The notes beneath the pieces are model-generated. The model was not told where the DNA came from. It was given only the letters and a program-made list of their open reading frames with translations, and ran no database searches. This document shows positions 28,001 to 29,206 of a stretch of DNA of 29,206 nucleotides, in pieces; the first letter of the stretch is position 1, and the number at the start of each line of letters is the position of its first letter. Location of the stretch: NCBI GenBank assembly GCA_018062515.1, contig JAGOSC010000033.1, forward strand, positions 1 through 29,206, written 5' to 3'. The stretch comes from Candidatus Omnitrophota bacterium. Its GTDB lineage: Bacteria > Omnitrophota > Gorgyraeia > Zapsychrales > Zapsychraceae. The translations under genes and the position numbers were made by a program.

Positions 28001-29206
28001 GTTTTACGAAAAGCAGGATCAGTTCAGGAGCTCCCGGGAGGAAGATATTTTTTTACCAAATCCCCCGTTTCGCAAGAGTCAAATACCTCCGACCCAGCTA
28101 TGTTAGGCGGGCAAAAAGACAATGCCAATCTTTCCGACGCTGACGATACTTCTAAAACTAAATATACGTGGGAAAGTTTTGTCCCCAAGGGAATTATTCA
28201 GAATCCGAAATGGGCTAAGGGCGAAGAATATAATTTTTTCACCGAATATAATAAGCTTGTAAATTCACGTAATGGAAATGCGGTGGAATATTGGAAAACA
28301 TTAGAATTAACAATGAAAAAACCAAATATTTTTCAAGAAAAATTTAAAAATGCGCTTGTGATCGGTTTTGGAGATGATGCTACTGAACTGTTGTTACTAA
28401 GAAAAGCGTTTAATATTTCCAAGTTATCAGGTGTCGATATGGTCGGTGATTATGTCAGCCACGCAGCGGAGCAATTAGCAAAAGTGCGGTTCTCATCTTT
28501 GTTGGGGCCGATATCCCCCAATACAATATCGTTGTATCACGCTGATGCTAGAAATTTGAAGAAAAACTTTAAGGCTAATTCTTTTGATTTTGTATACACA
28601 TCGCGTATTTCTGAGGATTTTTTCGGCGCTTCTTCTAAAATTGCCCGTGAAATTGTTCGCATGCTGAAGCCGGGTGGATTAGCTTTGATAACGGAAGGAA
28701 ATGTCGATTTCTTGAAAGTTTTAAAAGATGCTGGTTCAGTTGAGAATAATTGGATGTATAGCGATTATCCGTTTTATATGTTTATTAAATCCGAAAAGTC
28801 AAACACCCAAACTAAATCTGTTTCCGCTAAGAAAAAAGATAATGCCTTGCTGACAACGGCTGAGGAAACTGCCCAATCTGTTTCAGTTCACAAGGCGGAT
28901 AATTTCTCCGATATCGACGATGTTTTGACGAATTGGTATAAAAAAGATCGGCATTTAAATTATTTATTGTCTAAAGAGTCTAGACAATTGTTTGTTGAAA
29001 AGGATGGTGTGGTTTTTTATGCTGGCAAACTGGAGAATCCCGATGCAATTTTATTAGCTCAAAGAAGGTATAGGTATGGGACATCAAATTTTATGTTTAT
29101 TGAGCTTGTCGAAAGTGATTCAACTGTAAAAGGGAAAAGGTTAGGCCGGGAATTGGTCAAGTACTATGGTGAACAGTTTGGCGATACAAATAACATTGGT
29201 GTGACA
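25037..29206 (+). CDS. Exported modular GNAT/methyltransferase-repeat protein, 3' truncated
   Basis: The frame is open from ATG 25037 to the last base, 1390 codons, with no stop. The first 36 residues form a signal peptide (KYFLTKIFISLLNLSFIF ... FVQAQ). Approximate domain order: conserved N-terminal module 45-370, resembling modules recalled from the start of many Omnitrophota proteins; a GNAT-like domain 430-546 with the acetyl-CoA loop YQRKGYA at 485-491 and YEKNGF near its end; three methyltransferase-like repeats at about 546-782, 783-1018 and 1019-1267, each with a G-L/A-V-I-G-x-G motif (629, 867, 1106), a GVD strand, LYH[TA]DA, SFDF, and R-[LM]-L-[QK]-PGG; then a second GNAT-like domain from about 1290 with KGKRLGREL, running off the window. 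D-x-A-[ML]-L seams at 372, 408, 783, 1019 and 1268 mark several borders. No Shine-Dalgarno is seen. The function is unknown; exported enzymes, or an inactive modular scaffold, are both possible. Confidence 0.85.
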   Translation, partial: MILSFQNFRKYFLTKIFISLLNLSFIFSLIIPAQFVQAQNSIPIPLSAAMITTSKAFTPPLLRGVMINPAEPFRFEFLIDTGSANMEGQALEDESTRLIKYFLASLTVPEQDLWVNLSPFEKQRIIPDQFGITEMGRDLLAQDYLLKQLTAALMYPEKELGHKFWDKIRKEAQARFGTTEIPVNTFNKVWIIPEKAVIFEQGTSAFVVETHLKVMLEQDYIALDKNLSQSSPTKIKNDETDINKLASDIIREVMIPAIEKEVNEGEHFAPLRQIYNSLILATWYKETLKQSLVNQIYSDKNKVVGVDIEDKDAKEKIYAKYIQTFKSGVYNYIKEEYDPVSHEMIPRKYFSGGMKMALKTSQVITKTSNGADFAMLGNAHRVDSYFETSRRLTSHKSTSGELPGMDRDNAMLVNNADNIVAAQKVLAAWFKKKRFINIQYEPFPIFSKLGGGVLYIGEPDPLAILVYEIREDNVFIQIMETDSKYQRKGYATKLVEDFVRRFGDHKLRVEVLYMGTKSGVQESLVGVYEKNGFKDINGTGIYEREAGGSKDNANLSDADDASNIKYTWESYVPNGIVKNPKWSITDDYKLFSSPGMGYDPSFVGEKGVNFWKGYFRENKTLLSKKYNNGLVIGFGAGESELTKVQEEFKVSKISGVDFNDGRVELAAKLLALRKVSPDKVSLYHTDAKEMEEIFDNNSFDFIYTAGISGDYKSASPLIAMQIIRLLQPGGMALIEEGGLEFLEVLRSAGSVTPAMNKDVNSFWKDKYFVFIKSPVSQESNTPDLAMLAGSKDTASLSDADDTSKSKYTWESYVPDGIKADPSWAEDEDYRIFSVSGMGKNFFGSQRRIWEEDEYGNKTPLSEKYNNGLVIGIGDTASELIQAKKEFKISKISGVDWVADRVYRVAKSLADEKARNPEFQMPPEQVSLYHADARDLRKYFKNSSFDFISAQSISLDWDSASPQIAEEIVRLLQPGGVALIVDSNPVLLDVLRKAGSVQELPGGRYFFTKSPVSQESNTSDPAMLGGQKDNANLSDADDTSKTKYTWESFVPKGIIQNPKWAKGEEYNFFTEYNKLVNSRNGNAVEYWKTLELTMKKPNIFQEKFKNALVIGFGDDATELLLLRKAFNISKLSGVDMVGDYVSHAAEQLAKVRFSSLLGPISPNTISLYHADARNLKKNFKANSFDFVYTSRISEDFFGASSKIAREIVRMLKPGGLALITEGNVDFLKVLKDAGSVENNWMYSDYPFYMFIKSEKSNTQTKSVSAKKKDNALLTTAEETAQSVSVHKADNFSDIDDVLTNWYKKDRHLNYLLSKESRQLFVEKDGVVFYAGKLENPDAILLAQRRYRYGTSNFMFIELVESDSTVKGKRLGRELVKYYGEQFGDTNNIGVT
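26672..28837 (+). repeat. Three tandem methyltransferase-like repeat units
   Basis: Units are approximately 26672-27382, 27383-28090 and 28091-28837. Equivalent W codons of the K-Y-T-W-E-S box are at 26738, 27461 and 28169, giving periods of 723 and 708 bases. The opening of each unit, K-D-[NT]-A-[NS]-L-S-D-A-D-D, is nearly the same in protein and close in DNA. Units 1 and 2 are also close in DNA around 26890-26945 and 27600-27655, which points to fairly recent duplication. Confidence 0.85.

Noticed and set aside
1..29206. Search for CRISPR arrays, tRNA/rRNA genes and insertion sequences
   Set aside because: No regularly spaced short repeats, no tRNA-like cloverleaf or rRNA signature, and no transposase motif were recognised by eye.

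Overview
This 29.2 kb window carries all its recognisable genes on the + strand. It is moderately AT-rich bacterial DNA with long genes, signal peptides and outer-membrane-type proteins, so the organism is Gram-negative-like. The best taxonomic clue is the last protein (from 25037). Its N-terminal module, with the landmarks MITTSKAFTPPLLRG, DLWVNLSPFEK, TEMGRDLLAQDYLLKQ and NKVWIIPEKA, resembles from memory a module found at the start of many large proteins of candidate phylum Omnitrophota (former OP3). The unusually long genes also fit that group. No database search was possible, so this assignment is an inference. No rRNA, tRNA, CRISPR, transposase or integrase was found.

Region 1 (1-15762) is a surface block. 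It starts with the 3' end of a tail-fibre-like beta protein. Next come two giant genes joined by a 4-base ATGA overlap. The first encodes a 2960-residue exported protein with beta-repeats, Ig-like, carboxypeptidase-regulatory-like, DUF11-like and SdrD-B-like domains, then a large outer-membrane beta-barrel and a helical, TPR-like tail. The second encodes a 1945-residue exported protein with ten dispersed TPR-like units and a very long charged helical region. The overlap and the TPR-like elements in both suggest they are made together and may act as one envelope structure.

Region 2 (15763-24881) is mostly housekeeping and envelope maintenance. It holds a YyaL/DUF255 thioredoxin-fold protein, apparently expressed from a leaderless promoter, and a PilZ protein with one membrane helix and a coiled coil, which has its own promoter. 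A tight run follows: YgjP-like metallohydrolase, YggU/DUF167, YqeY, a membrane-anchored polysaccharide deacetylase, and a 1088-residue GH94/cellobiose-phosphorylase-like protein. The spacing from 19306 to 24881 is compatible with one operon.

Region 3 (24882-29206) has a short AT-rich gap with overlapping inverted repeats. After it comes an open reading frame that runs off the window end (at least 1390 codons). It is a modular exported protein: signal peptide, the conserved N-terminal module, a GNAT acetyltransferase-like domain, three tandem methyltransferase-like domains of about 240 residues, and the start of a second GNAT-like domain. Module borders are marked by repeated D-x-A-M-L seams. 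This protein is the most unusual item in the window, because it appears exported yet is built from folds that normally use cytosolic cofactors (acetyl-CoA, SAM).
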